64,000 nucleotides of DNA from Myroides odoratus DSM 2801 (GCF_000243275.1 NZ_CM001437.1:3923326-3987325), one strand, 5' to 3'. Positions 1-10,038 are shown, numbered from the stretch's first letter. The notes: generated by a model not told the origin, from the sequence alone. Numbers and translations are program-made.

Positions 1-1
1 A

Positions 2-1069
2 TTTTTTCAAGATCAGAAAAGAAAACGGTTTTATCTAGGATCAATCGTTACAACAATAGCTAGTAGTTTACTTGTTATTCTACTTTTTCTATCCTCAGAG
101 CATATTATAAAAAAAGAGAATCCATTTATTAGAAGGTATTTGCCTCATGTTATTGATTATCCAAAAGTAAAAGATTTAGGATTTAATTCTTTTTATTTTG
201 CTGGTGTCAATGCTGATACTATTTATTTAGGAAATACAACGGCTCCTTTGTTGTTGACTTCTATAACAGAAGATATGCAGTTTCAATATGAGAAGATAAT
301 TGAAATTCCACAAATGAATCTTAATTATACAGATATTAAACTGCAGTTTTTAGATTCCTTATTTTTTGTAAGCGATGGTACAGTATCACGAGTTTTTAAA
401 GGTATGTTGCCAGATGTTAAGACAAAAGTAATAATAGAAGATAAGGGAAAATTTACCAAAGCTAAAGCACTTTCAAATAACAAAATTGCTTTTATAGGTC
501 AGTTAGTTGGCAGTAATCAAAGTGTACTTGGATTATTCGAAATAGTTAATGATTCCATAATTCAAACCAAGGTAAATTCAGATTTTTTAGAAAAACAGAT
601 CGATGGAGTTTTTGATGTTGATGGGAATCTATCTTTTGATACAAAAACATCACTTGGCATTTACACTTATAATTACCGAAATGAATTTTTAGTCTTTGAT
701 TCAGATTTGTCTCTTATTTCAAGGGGGAATACAATTGATACTATTTCTAAAGCTCAAGTCAAGGTTACTCAATTAAAGGATGGAACAGTAAAGATGTCTT
801 CTCCTTCAAATCTTGTCAATAGCAAACAGTTTGCTTATAATGGAGATTTATTTAATCATTCAAAAGTAAAAGGAAAAAAGGAATCCAAAAGCCTTTGGGA
901 TGAATCTATAGTTATTGATGTGTATGATTATCAGTCGGCTATTTATCGTTATAGTTTTTCTATTCCCATTAAAGATAAAAAGTTATTTAGAGATTTCTGG
1001 GTGACGGATCAGTATTTCTATATTCTTGCAGATAAAGAATTTATCCAATACAGACGCATGCGTAAATAA
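2..1069 (+). CDS. Membrane-anchored hypothetical protein, 5' end outside window
   Basis: The reading frame is open back to base 2, so the gene starts upstream and only its last 355 codons are present. A single hydrophobic segment (IVTTIASSLLVILLFL) lies about 15-30 residues into the visible part. It is followed by roughly 310 residues of beta-rich sequence, which suggests a protein anchored at the N-terminus with a propeller-like domain outside. A TTG at 140 is in frame but is an unlikely start, because it would discard the membrane segment. The DUF6520 gene follows 89 bp later on the same strand, and in related bacteria such genes sit together. No function can be assigned. Confidence 0.6.
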   Translation, partial: FFQDQKRKRFYLGSIVTTIASSLLVILLFLSSEHIIKKENPFIRRYLPHVIDYPKVKDLGFNSFYFAGVNADTIYLGNTTAPLLLTSITEDMQFQYEKIIEIPQMNLNYTDIKLQFLDSLFFVSDGTVSRVFKGMLPDVKTKVIIEDKGKFTKAKALSNNKIAFIGQLVGSNQSVLGLFEIVNDSIIQTKVNSDFLEKQIDGVFDVDGNLSFDTKTSLGIYTYNYRNEFLVFDSDLSLISRGNTIDTISKAQVKVTQLKDGTVKMSSPSNLVNSKQFAYNGDLFNHSKVKGKKESKSLWDESIVIDVYDYQSAIYRYSFSIPIKDKKLFRDFWVTDQYFYILADKEFIQYRRMRK

Positions 1070-1158
1070 GATCTACTATCTATTGGCCAAATAGAAAGTT
1101 ACAGGAGTCTTGCTGAAAATCCTGTAAAAAAAGAGTAAGCCAGCTAAAATATAATATT

Positions 1159-1452
1159 ATGAAATTTAATTTTAAACAAGTCATATTACCTCTAGTTGTG
1201 GTTGGTATGGCAACAGCGGCAGCATTTGCAACAAATGCAGTAAAATCTAATTCTTTAGCCACACCAAGTGAGTGGGGATATGTTTATAATCACCAAAAGC
1301 AGGAGTGTGAATATAAAATGGATTGTAGTGAAGTACCTGGTGCTATTTGTACTTATTTAGATCAACAGGTATTTGGGGTAAATCGATTTGATGAATTAGG
1401 GCAACCTATTCTATCAGAGTGTAGCGTACTACTTTATAAGCCGTTAAATTAG
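1159..1452 (+). CDS. DUF6520 family small exported protein
   Basis: This 97-residue protein begins with a signal peptide (MKFNFKQVILPLVVVGMATAAAFA). The mature part has four cysteines (QECEYKMDCSEVPGAIC and SECSVL) that could form disulfides. Length, signal peptide and cysteine layout match the DUF6520 family, which is found almost only in Bacteroidota and often near SusC/SusD-type loci and DoxX/MauE-like membrane proteins. The role is unknown. It ends 34 bp before the convergent S9 peptidase, with a shared hairpin terminator between them. An antisense ORF (1080-1262, minus) overlaps its start and is discounted. Confidence 0.75.
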   Translation: MKFNFKQVILPLVVVGMATAAAFATNAVKSNSLATPSEWGYVYNHQKQECEYKMDCSEVPGAICTYLDQQVFGVNRFDELGQPILSECSVLLYKPLN

Positions 1453-1461
1453 ACCAAAAAG

Positions 1462-1483
1462 ATAAGCCGCATTTTGCGGCTTA
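1462..1483. terminator. Bidirectional terminator between DUF6520 and S9 peptidase genes
   Basis: A perfect stem (ATAAGCCGCA / TGCGGCTTAT) has a 2-nt loop. It is flanked by A-rich sequence on the left and T-rich sequence on the right, so it can end transcripts from both convergent genes. Confidence 0.85.
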
Positions 1484-1485
1484 TT

Positions 1486-3996
1486 TTATAATTCAATCCA
1501 ATGTTTATCAATCCCTTTTAGATGATAATCAAACCAATCTAAAATATATAGCGTTAACTTTTTTTGATTTGATGGATCTAATAGTACATGATCTTCTTTT
1601 TTAAAATTCAAAAGCATTGCCTTTTTGTTTAATCTTTTAAGGCCTGTAAAGTATTCAAAACTTTGAAGAGCCGAGACATTTGTATCTAAAAAACCAGTCC
1701 ACAGTAAAATAGGTGTAGATACGTTAGATAAATTTATCACATTGGTTATATCTGAGTAAGTTTGTATATCATCTTGTAGTTTGTTGTTGATCTTAAATAT
1801 TTGGTTTTCAAAGCGCTGGAATCCATACATTCTCCAATTCTTTTTTACACTTAGATATTCACTTATAGCATTATGAACCCCAGCGCCTGATATAGCTGTT
1901 TTGAATAAGTTTGTACGCGCAATAATATATCCGACTTCAAAACCACCAAAAGAATGTCCAATTAATCCAATATTCGTTGAATCAATACTTTGTAACTCAG
2001 TTACTTTTTCTACTGCTTTAAGCGTTGTCTTAAGAGCTATAGATCCAGGATTTCCTCCATAGTTATCAATATCAGGAGATAAAACAAAATAGCCATGTTG
2101 AGTCCATAAATTGTAATTTACTCCTTCACTATTTTTATAAGTTGGAGGAAGGTAAGCGTATGAAGATTTAAATTTCTTTTCATATATATCGACAATTAAA
2201 GGATATTTTTTACTTGGATCATACTCAGCCGGATAATATAACACTCCTTTTTGTTCTTTATTATTTGATTGATAATGAATTATCTCTGTTTTACTCCATA
2301 GATAATCGTTTAGTTGATCACTTGTGTCAATGATGAGCTTTTCTGTATTACTTTTTAAATTAAAACAATGTAAGGAGGGAGGAGTATTCTGCTTTGTTTT
2401 GTTGTATAAAACCTGATAATTGGTATAAATGATATTATCTAGTTTAAAGTCACCTTTAGTTAGTAATGTGGCTTTATCGTTAATTAAAAGCTCTAATGCT
2501 TGAGTCTGATTGTCATTACTTGTATACTCTAGTAATACTCCATGTGTATCGTCAAGTTGATCAATACTTTGATTAAAAATATTCTTTACAAAACGGAATT
2601 TATTGTAACTACTTATGGAATATTGAGTATCTGAATTTGCATTTGTAATTGGTATTAATCTAGTAGGTAGGTCTTTTATAACATAAATATTTTTTGTACC
2701 ACTTACATAAAGTGTTTTGTTGTCTTTTGCACTTATAAAAATTCTGTTTTTAGGACCTTGACCAACAAAGTTAGATACAGTATAAAAATAGTCATCTAAG
2801 TGTTGAGTCAAATTAGAGGTTTGATTACTTAACAGATTATGAAAATACCAGTTTTTATCTTTAAAATAAAATATCCCATCATGTTGATCAGATAAAATGA
2901 AATGATGAGCGGGTATACTATCTAAAGTAACTTGAAAATTAGGCTTTTCTAGATGCTTTACAGTTAGTTTAATAAAAGCAGATTTGGTTGTTTTATCATT
3001 ATATAAATCTGGATTATACTGTACATAGTATTTTGAATCTTCATAGGTTTTGGTAGTATTTTTATTTGTTGAATTCAACATGTTTAAGGAATTATTCTTA
3101 AGGTTTAAAACCCCTATAGTATTTGGTTTTTGATGGATGTTTTTAGTATAAAAAGGTTTTTTTGTATACCATAGTTCAATCTCTGAGTCATCGATATTTG
3201 CGTTTGTTTTTTGATTATAGGATAAGCAGAGATACTGATCAGTTATAAATGATATTTGATTTACTATAAATTCAAAACCTTCTTTTGGGGGAGGAAGTGC
3301 TAAGGTTTTAATTAGTTTACCCTTGGTGTTGTAAATAGTAAGTTTTACCTTGGACTGATCTTTATAGATAACAGCAATTAGTTTTTTGTTTTTATGATAT
3401 ATGATTTTCTCTATACATGTATTTTGATTTATATGATTGAGATAGGTAAACTCACCAGATTTTAAATCAAATAAACTTACTTGATTATCTATTGTGAAAA
3501 TAAGAGTATTGCCTAATTCTTCCCATGTACTGGTTTTATTAATAGCAATGTGTTTTTGTTTTGATTTCAGGTCAACAATATTAATTAAGTAGTTGGTATT
3601 TACCTCCTTTGAAAATACCAACAAGTTGTTTTCTTTATATAATTTAAAAAATGGAACCTGTTTAATGGTATCAATTTTTTGATTTATAGGGTTAATTAAG
3701 TATAATGCTTTTTCTTTGGAGTCTCCAGCTATAAGTAATGTATCGGTATAAAATACAATTGCACTACCAGATGGATCTAGTTGTGGTAATTGGAAGTTTT
3801 TTTTAGTTGTCTTTAAAAAATATTGACTAGACAAATCTCCAAAAATCTTTCGATACACAACATCACCCTTACTTGATATATCATAAGGGTGTATTGTATA
3901 CAAGCTATCATACTGTTGTTCTGGTAATAGGATTTGTCCTTGGGTGCTAGTTACTATTCCAAGGATACTAATCAGAAGTAATACTGCTTTTGTCAT
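1486..3996 (-). CDS. S9 family (prolyl oligopeptidase-type) serine peptidase
   Basis: An 836-residue exported peptidase. A signal peptide (MTKAVLLLISILGIVTSTQG) is followed by a long beta-propeller-like region to about residue 590 and a C-terminal alpha/beta-hydrolase domain. The nucleophile is Ser682 in GHSFGG. Asp771 (GFLDTN) and His803 (KEDHVLL) complete the expected triad. It would cleave oligopeptides in the periplasm. It is the last gene of the operon susC-susD-S9, with only 2 bp between it and susD. The arrangement suggests that peptides captured by SusCD are trimmed here. Substrate specificity cannot be read from sequence. Confidence 0.9.
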   Translation of the reverse strand: MTKAVLLLISILGIVTSTQGQILLPEQQYDSLYTIHPYDISSKGDVVYRKIFGDLSSQYFLKTTKKNFQLPQLDPSGSAIVFYTDTLLIAGDSKEKALYLINPINQKIDTIKQVPFFKLYKENNLLVFSKEVNTNYLINIVDLKSKQKHIAINKTSTWEELGNTLIFTIDNQVSLFDLKSGEFTYLNHINQNTCIEKIIYHKNKKLIAVIYKDQSKVKLTIYNTKGKLIKTLALPPPKEGFEFIVNQISFITDQYLCLSYNQKTNANIDDSEIELWYTKKPFYTKNIHQKPNTIGVLNLKNNSLNMLNSTNKNTTKTYEDSKYYVQYNPDLYNDKTTKSAFIKLTVKHLEKPNFQVTLDSIPAHHFILSDQHDGIFYFKDKNWYFHNLLSNQTSNLTQHLDDYFYTVSNFVGQGPKNRIFISAKDNKTLYVSGTKNIYVIKDLPTRLIPITNANSDTQYSISSYNKFRFVKNIFNQSIDQLDDTHGVLLEYTSNDNQTQALELLINDKATLLTKGDFKLDNIIYTNYQVLYNKTKQNTPPSLHCFNLKSNTEKLIIDTSDQLNDYLWSKTEIIHYQSNNKEQKGVLYYPAEYDPSKKYPLIVDIYEKKFKSSYAYLPPTYKNSEGVNYNLWTQHGYFVLSPDIDNYGGNPGSIALKTTLKAVEKVTELQSIDSTNIGLIGHSFGGFEVGYIIARTNLFKTAISGAGVHNAISEYLSVKKNWRMYGFQRFENQIFKINNKLQDDIQTYSDITNVINLSNVSTPILLWTGFLDTNVSALQSFEYFTGLKRLNKKAMLLNFKKEDHVLLDPSNQKKLTLYILDWFDYHLKGIDKHWIEL

Positions 3997-3998
3997 TA

Positions 3999-5378
3999 TT
4001 AGTAGTTTGTATTTTGAGGAAGTAAATTAGGATTCAAAAGAATTTCATTCTCTGGAATAGGAAGTAGATTATATTTTGTATTCCAATTGTTTTTAATTGA
4101 AAGCATCGTGTTGTCAAGTTCAGAAAAACGCCTTAGATCAAAAAATCGATGGCCGTGTTCTAAAAATAATTCATGTTGTCGTTCTTGTAGTATTGCCTTT
4201 AAAAGTTCTGTTTGATTATTAATTTGAATTGAGGGTAATCCGGCTCTGTTTCTTATTGTATTTAAATCATTACAAGACAGGTCATATACCTGTAGTATAG
4301 CATAAGCCTCACTTCGAATTAGATACATTTCCTCTAAACGAAATACAATAGAAAATTCTTTAGAACTATCGGTTTGACCATTTTGTTTGTATTTGTAAAC
4401 ATGGTGCCATGCTTTATTACCTTGATCAATGGATTTAATCCAATGAGATTTTCTTTGATCGCTACTCTCAAAGGATTCATATAATGAATTAGATAAGGAG
4501 ATTAAATTAGGTGGTGCTGAGCTAAAAATATAGTAAGAGCCCTCTTGTGTGTTAGACTTATCAGCTGATTGGTATTGCCAAATTGTAGATTTATTTTCTT
4601 TTAGAAATACCTGATTCAAATCTGTTTGTATTTCAAAGGAAGAATCATCAATTAATTTAGTTGAATATTCAATGGCATGACTCCAGTTTTGTTGATAAAG
4701 AAATATACGTGCAAGAAGAGCTTGAGCTGTAAATTTATTGGGTTTAATTCGCAAGGAAGAACTGTAATTAATAGACAGTAGTTCTTCTGCTTTTTGTAAG
4801 TCATGAATTAATAAATCATATACGCCTGATTTATTTAGTCTTTTTACTTGTTTGTTTTGCGTATAATTTGTGGTTGTTACATATGGTATATCCCCAAAGA
4901 GTTCGCTCAGATAAAATAAGTAAAGACTCCTCATAAATAAGGCTTCTCCCTTTAATTGATCTTTAAACTGCTCATTTAATGTTATTGAATTATCTAACCC
5001 TTCTATAACTGCATTGCATTGATATATTGCATTATAAGTGGTATTCCAAAGTTGTAAAATATCTTTATTTGAGCTTATAATATTGGGAGTGTAAAAGTTT
5101 AAAAAAGATTCATTTTGTGTGTTACAATTTAGCTCATCGGTTAATAATCCGAGTATGGACCCAACTCCATTTTGATCTCCACTTAAAATAGCTTTTGATA
5201 AGTATATATTAGCCATTGCTGCAGTCGCAGTTTTCTCATCTTGAAATACAACAGAGGAGTTAAGTTGAGAATCAGGTTCATCTATTGTTGTAAAAGACTC
5301 ACAGCTAAGTGTACTAATTAAAATAAGTATAACAAAGCACAATTTGATTATATAAAATAAATGGTATATCGTTTTCAT
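3999..5378 (-). CDS. SusD/RagB family outer-membrane lipoprotein
   Basis: A 459-residue SusD-like nutrient-binding lipoprotein that caps a SusC transporter at the cell surface. The N-terminus has a membrane segment ending in a lipobox (ISTLSC, lipidated Cys26). Alpha-helical TPR-type sequence follows (QALLARIFLYQQNWSHAIEY). The C-terminal region has the typical ERQHELFLEHGHRFFDLRR stretch seen across SusD/RagB proteins. It lies 3 bp downstream of susC and 2 bp upstream of the S9 peptidase, so the three are co-transcribed. The peptidase partner points to peptides or proteins as substrate rather than a glycan, since no glycoside hydrolase is nearby. Confidence 0.92.
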   Translation of the reverse strand: MKTIYHLFYIIKLCFVILILISTLSCESFTTIDEPDSQLNSSVVFQDEKTATAAMANIYLSKAILSGDQNGVGSILGLLTDELNCNTQNESFLNFYTPNIISSNKDILQLWNTTYNAIYQCNAVIEGLDNSITLNEQFKDQLKGEALFMRSLYLFYLSELFGDIPYVTTTNYTQNKQVKRLNKSGVYDLLIHDLQKAEELLSINYSSSLRIKPNKFTAQALLARIFLYQQNWSHAIEYSTKLIDDSSFEIQTDLNQVFLKENKSTIWQYQSADKSNTQEGSYYIFSSAPPNLISLSNSLYESFESSDQRKSHWIKSIDQGNKAWHHVYKYKQNGQTDSSKEFSIVFRLEEMYLIRSEAYAILQVYDLSCNDLNTIRNRAGLPSIQINNQTELLKAILQERQHELFLEHGHRFFDLRRFSELDNTMLSIKNNWNTKYNLLPIPENEILLNPNLLPQNTNY

Positions 5379-5381
5379 AAT

Positions 5382-8300
5382 TTAAAAAGTTAAGTTGATT
5401 CCAAAAGCAAATGTTCGAAGAGGGGGAAGAAAACCTGTTGTTGTAAACTCAGGGTCGTAACCTTTATAACGAGTCAAAGTCCATATATTTTGAGCTTGAA
5501 AATAAACCATAGCATGGATTCCATTAAGGCTCTGCGCTGGTAGTGTATAAGATATATTGATATTTTTTAGCCTTAAATAAGAGGCATCAGAGACTACTTG
5601 ATCACTTGTTTTATAATCCGAATAAGCTTTAATTACATCAGGGTTATTTGTTGTTAAGACTTGATAATCAGCAATAGGTGTGTGCTGATTCCAAGAATTG
5701 TTATAATAGTCTACAGAAGTATTGTTTAAAGCACCTGGTCGATTAAAGAAATACAAGTGATTATAATTTTTTTGTTTGACAAATTGAAATAGAAAACTCA
5801 CAGATAAGTTCTTATAGTTTATGGTATTGGTTAAACCTCCAAATAATTTTGGAAAGAATGATTCGATTATTTTCTTATCATCAATAGCGCTGAGGTTACC
5901 ATCATTATTAAAATCCTTAAAAGTGTATATTCCAGTTTTAGGATCAATACCTGTATATTGAAATAGTTTAATGATATTAATGGGCTGGCCGATTATATAC
6001 TGATTTGCATAGGTTGAGCCTTCAAGATTTGGAAAGGATACTAATTTATTTTTTGGTATTGTCAGATTAAAATCAGTTGTCCAGCTCCATTTTTTTTGTT
6101 TAATATTTTGAGTGTTAAAGCTTACTTCAACTCCTTTGTTTTCCACTACAGCATTTAAATTAGATTGAATAGAAGAAAAACCAGTAGTTCCAGGTAATGG
6201 AGTTCCAACGAGTTGATTGGATGAGCGATTATTATACCATGCAATAGTTGAGTTTAGTCGGTTCTCAAACAAATTAAATTCTAAGGCGATTTCAAGTTTC
6301 TTGGTCTTCTCCCAACTAAAATTTGGGTTATAAAGCCTAGATGGATATAAACCAATTACATTATCATATTTTGCTCTTGACAAGGTATAGGTATCTAAGT
6401 ATGCATAATCTCCAATGTTATCGCTTCCAGTTACTCCATAACTAGAGCGAAGTTTTAAAAGACTAAGCCAGGAGAGATTATTTAGCCAAGGTTCTTCAGA
6501 TAAAATCCAAGCAAATCCAATAGCCCCAAAGTTTCCGAACTTATAGTTTTCTCCAAATCTAGAGGATCCATCTCTTCTGGCAGTAAGGTTTAAGTAGTAT
6601 TTATCAGAGTAGTTGTAATTTAACCTAGCAAATATAGCGCTGTAACGATACGTGGAATTGATTTGGGAACTAACATCCACAGTCGATGCGGATTTTAGAT
6701 TATGTACAAAGGAATTTGAAGTAAAACCTAAGGCGTATAATCCAAGAGAAGTAAAGGTGTTTTCTTGAAATGTGCTCCCTAGAATATAGTTGAATTGGTG
6801 TCTACCAATTTTTAAAAACCCATTTAATTGAGGTTCAATAATCCAGCTATTTGAATTACTTGTAGCATACTGTACACTTGTTTTCTCAGGTCCATATCCA
6901 TAGGAAGGATTAAATCTAGTATGTAATGCTATATTGTATTGCTGAACCCTACTATCGGAATAACCAGTATTAATTTTAAAACTTAATAGATCATGAAAGG
7001 CATATTCAAGACTTAAGTTTGAACTTAATCCTTTAGAGGAAGATTGATATAGACTATTTAATTGCGCTAAAGGGTTTTCAAAAGTATTGTCTTGCCAATT
7101 TAAACTACCATCTTCTTGAAAAAGATTAGGTGCATTTGGAGCAAGATTTCGACTTGTAGAGGTAAGGTCTAAAGTCATAAGATTATTCTTTTGTGTATTG
7201 TAATTCACAGAGAATTTCATACGTAGTTTTTCATCCTGATTTTTGTGATTAACAAAGAATGATAATGTATTTCGCTTGTATGCAAAATCACCAGGAAAAA
7301 CAGTAGTTTCTTCGTTGTGATTTCCACTTAGCATAAATTGAGTGTGCTTATTGCCTCCACTTAAACTAGCTTGTAGAGTTTGAGCTTTAGCAGTTCCTCC
7401 AATTAACTCTTTCTGCCAGTTGGTATATTTATTTTCATCCCAAGTTCCATTTAAATCATATGCATTATCTGGATAGGTAGTAATATTATCATTTTTAAAT
7501 GCTTGTTCTCTAATACTGAGATATTGAGCAGTATCAAGTAGATTTAAAAACTTAGCAACGCTACTAAATGCTGTTGAACTATTAATTGTTAGTTTTGTTT
7601 TTCCCGATTTTCCTGTTTTGGTTGTAACAAGCACTACTCCGTTAGCTCCTCGTGAACCATAAATAGCAGTAGCATCTGCATCTTTTAGTATTTCAATACT
7701 TTCAATATCATTGGGATTGATAGAGTTCAAAGGATTTGATTCACCAAGGGGTAATATTCCTCCAGCTAACAATCTGGAGTTATCCTCTGTAAAAGGAACT
7801 CCATCAATAATATAAAGTGGAGTGTTTCCATCTCTTCTTAAACTATTGCGACCACGTATCTGTATATCAAATCCCCCGCCAGCAATCCCTGAATTTTGCG
7901 TAATACTAACTCCCGCCATTCTACCCTGTAGAGCTTGAAGGGGATTCAAAACTGGCTGAAACTCGATATCCTTAGCTGTCACACGAGCAATACTTCCTGT
8001 GCGTTCTCGGTCTTTTACCGTGTAGTATCCAGCATTAACTACAATTTCATCAAGGGTGGTAGTATCCTCAAGTAGCTCAATATTTAAAATAACCCCCATA
8101 CTACTTGAGTACACCATGGATCGCTCTTTATAACCGAGCATTGAAAAAGTAATCTTATCTCCAATAGCTACATCGATTGAATATTTTCCATCAAGATCAG
8201 TTGTCACAGCTTTACGCCCAACCGATACAATTACTCCACCAAGAACACCTTGAGCGTCTTTTACAGTTCCAGAGAGTTTTATAATTCCTTTTTGCTGCTT

Positions 8301-8432
8301 ATCTTGCAATAGGTAAGAAGCTTTAAAAAACAAATGATTATCATTTGATACGGCATAAGTTGGATAGCCAATTAAAAGGCCAATAAGTATAGCTATCCTA
8401 TAACCACAAGTGGTCAATATTTGAGTTTTCAT
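5382..8432 (-). CDS. SusC/RagA family TonB-dependent outer-membrane transporter
   Basis: About 1016 residues. The start is placed at the internal Met (MKTQILTTCGYRIAIL) because a clean signal peptide begins there; a longer frame to 8483 has no signal at its start. Next come a carboxypeptidase-regulatory-like domain (KLSGTVKDAQGVLGG, GYKERSM), the plug domain (QALQGRMAGVSI, IRGRNSLR, LYIIDGVPF, DADATAIYGSRGANGVV), and a 22-strand-type barrel ending in an aromatic residue (GINLTF). It imports large nutrients using TonB energy, with SusD as lid. It is the first gene of the operon. The leader on this strand holds several hairpins (8559-8680). Confidence 0.93.
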   Translation of the reverse strand: MKTQILTTCGYRIAILIGLLIGYPTYAVSNDNHLFFKASYLLQDKQQKGIIKLSGTVKDAQGVLGGVIVSVGRKAVTTDLDGKYSIDVAIGDKITFSMLGYKERSMVYSSSMGVILNIELLEDTTTLDEIVVNAGYYTVKDRERTGSIARVTAKDIEFQPVLNPLQALQGRMAGVSITQNSGIAGGGFDIQIRGRNSLRRDGNTPLYIIDGVPFTEDNSRLLAGGILPLGESNPLNSINPNDIESIEILKDADATAIYGSRGANGVVLVTTKTGKSGKTKLTINSSTAFSSVAKFLNLLDTAQYLSIREQAFKNDNITTYPDNAYDLNGTWDENKYTNWQKELIGGTAKAQTLQASLSGGNKHTQFMLSGNHNEETTVFPGDFAYKRNTLSFFVNHKNQDEKLRMKFSVNYNTQKNNLMTLDLTSTSRNLAPNAPNLFQEDGSLNWQDNTFENPLAQLNSLYQSSSKGLSSNLSLEYAFHDLLSFKINTGYSDSRVQQYNIALHTRFNPSYGYGPEKTSVQYATSNSNSWIIEPQLNGFLKIGRHQFNYILGSTFQENTFTSLGLYALGFTSNSFVHNLKSASTVDVSSQINSTYRYSAIFARLNYNYSDKYYLNLTARRDGSSRFGENYKFGNFGAIGFAWILSEEPWLNNLSWLSLLKLRSSYGVTGSDNIGDYAYLDTYTLSRAKYDNVIGLYPSRLYNPNFSWEKTKKLEIALEFNLFENRLNSTIAWYNNRSSNQLVGTPLPGTTGFSSIQSNLNAVVENKGVEVSFNTQNIKQKKWSWTTDFNLTIPKNKLVSFPNLEGSTYANQYIIGQPINIIKLFQYTGIDPKTGIYTFKDFNNDGNLSAIDDKKIIESFFPKLFGGLTNTINYKNLSVSFLFQFVKQKNYNHLYFFNRPGALNNTSVDYYNNSWNQHTPIADYQVLTTNNPDVIKAYSDYKTSDQVVSDASYLRLKNINISYTLPAQSLNGIHAMVYFQAQNIWTLTRYKGYDPEFTTTGFLPPLRTFAFGINLTF

Positions 8433-8558
8433 AATTTTATAATTGATTTTGATACAACAAGCCTTTAAATCATCAAGATTCATATTGCCGTAGTACTTTG
8501 ATCGGCCAGTTGTACCAAAAGGTTAGTTAATGGGTAATTTGTAATAGATAATAAAAAA

Positions 8559-8612
8559 CTATCTCCTTCACTCTAAGCACGTCTCCCAAAATGCAAAAGA
8601 GCAAGGAGATAG
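8559..8612 (-). repeat. 10-bp inverted repeat in the susC leader
   Basis: CTATCTCCTT (8559-8568) and AAGGAGATAG (8603-8612) are perfect complements. An inner CTCT/AGAG can stack inside the loop. A second hairpin follows directly (AGCCATG 8611-8617 with CATGGCT 8627-8633), then a CACAA/TTGTG hairpin near 8652-8665. On the minus strand these would form part of the untranslated leader of susC. Confidence 0.6.
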
Positions 8613-9325
8613 CCATGGACTTTTAGCATGGCTCAAAACTCCCTTTAAGCCACACAATTTTTTGTGAGTTTTTGTGCTTACTACTGGCTGACGTCTACAT
8701 TATAACCAACCCAGATACACCAAGATAGTAAGCGGTTTTTTCCATAATAAAATAGTTTTAAGTGTGATTAATAATTAATAATAGAACAGAAGGAAAGTCT
8801 TATTTCATAGCATTTTTCCCTTACTAACTAATTAATATTGCCTTATAACCGAATGGATGAACGAATTATATAGATGTGAATTAAAAGGCAATAGATATCC
8901 TGTACGCATCCAAAAACTGTTTTCGGACCTAGCGTAAAAAGTGTATTATGCTAACTAAATAGATAATAGGGTAGCCATCCAACATTGACAAGTCATGCTA
9001 GATACAACTACAACAATGTGATTTAGTTAAACTAAAATTTAATCATAGGCTAAATGTGAGTTTAGTTACTAATTTGTTGTTTTAATAAAATGTAATAATT
9101 GATAAATTCTCGAATAGAACATTCGATAAGTCCATTAAGGATAGATAAGGTATTGCAAGCATTCATAAAACAGGAACACTAAACAAATCCACCTTTGTTT
9201 TAAACCTCTATATACCAAATTGGGAGACGGTATAGTTTAGAAGTCTGTAGTATGTTTAATATAAAGCGAAACTTAAGAATTTCAATAAAGTGAGAAGTAA
9301 ATGACAAGCCTATATAAAATAAGTT

Positions 9326-9395
9326 GGCGTGGGTACTCACAATATCTGCATCAGAGGTACTGGTATACCGAGGAACAGACAAGTGAGCCCACGCC
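9326..9395. repeat. Long inverted repeat with about 40-nt loop
   Basis: GGCGTGGG plus CTCAC (9326-9340, with a 2-nt bulge TA) pairs with GTGAG plus CCCACGCC (9383-9395). The loop contains its own short palindrome (GGTACTGGTATACC). This is far more GC-rich than its surroundings and lies about 210 bp before the first ICE gene. It may be a structured RNA, a protein-binding cruciform, or part of a transfer or recombination site. Confidence 0.5.
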
Positions 9396-9609
9396 TAGGT
9401 CGTGAGCTTTTAAACTTATCTTCTCGCTCCTTAAAATTACCAGTTTTCTGATACGAGATTCTAAGCAATAGCTTTAATTTCTTTTAATAGTCTAAATACA
9501 AAAATAGAATTTTTATAAAAGAGAATCAAATATAAGTAAAAATATATATACATCCTAATAGGGATGTGATTATGTTTTTTTTAATGAGGTACTTGCTAAT
9601 AAAAATAAT

Positions 9610-10038
9610 ATGGCAAAACTTGAACAGATTACTATTATTATTTCAGAGTTAGAGTTATTTTTAATTGATCGAATTCGTGAGTTAAGAGGTAGAGCTGTGC
9701 CATATATTTCGCAGGTTGATTTATCCATAAAGATGGAATACTCTGAAGGTTATATTGGAAAAGTAGAGAATTTTAAAACTAGTAGTAAATACAACTTGAG
9801 AAGTTTAAATCTAATAGCTAATAGCCTTGGACTTGAATCTTATACAGAATTATTGCCTACGACTATTTTAAAAAATGATTTATTGGAATTAACTATTGAG
9901 GTCAAAGGAAGTAATGATAGGGTAGATTTTGATGAAAATAACCAAGTAATTAAAAATTATAATATTGTTAAAAAACGTATTTTAACTAAAAAAGAGATAA
10001 AGGAATTTAATACTAGACGTAGTAAAAAATCTTCTTAA
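9610..10038 (+). CDS. XRE-type helix-turn-helix regulator
   Basis: A 142-residue protein. The first 75 residues look like a helix-turn-helix domain of the XRE/Cro type (RIRELRGRAVPYISQVDLS, YIGKVEN, IANSLGL). The C-terminal half is lysine- and asparagine-rich and unrecognised. Proteins of this size and layout are common at the ends of Bacteroidota ICEs, where they may regulate element genes. It is transcribed alone, divergent from the small membrane protein downstream. No operator was identified. Confidence 0.65.
   Translation: MAKLEQITIIISELELFLIDRIRELRGRAVPYISQVDLSIKMEYSEGYIGKVENFKTSSKYNLRSLNLIANSLGLESYTELLPTTILKNDLLELTIEVKGSNDRVDFDENNQVIKNYNIVKKRILTKKEIKEFNTRRSKKSS

Larger units (their letters stand above)
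8484..9609. other. Hairpin-rich intergenic region containing the probable left end of the ICE
   Basis: About 1.1 kb without a convincing gene. The small ORF at 9200-9382 (minus) is AT-rich, matches no family I recognise and overlaps a hairpin. The stretch contains the susC leader hairpins (8559-8680), a 9-bp inverted repeat TATTGCCTT/AAGGCAATA (8836-8844 and 8885-8893), and a copy of CTAAATGTGAG at 9050-9060 that is found inverted near the integrase (49048-49058). A long stem lies at 9326-9395. The boundary between chromosome and ICE is inferred to lie here, but no attachment repeat could be fixed. Confidence 0.5.

Noticed and set aside
1080..1262. 60-residue antisense ORF at the DUF6520 gene
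   Set aside because: It overlaps the well-supported DUF6520 gene with no features of its own.
8991..9033. TTAGTTAAACT (9023-9033) and 48991-49001 as attachment repeats
   Set aside because: Only 11 bp of AT-rich sequence, which can match by chance.
9200..9382. 60-residue minus-strand ORF
   Set aside because: It has no family features and overlaps the long stem.
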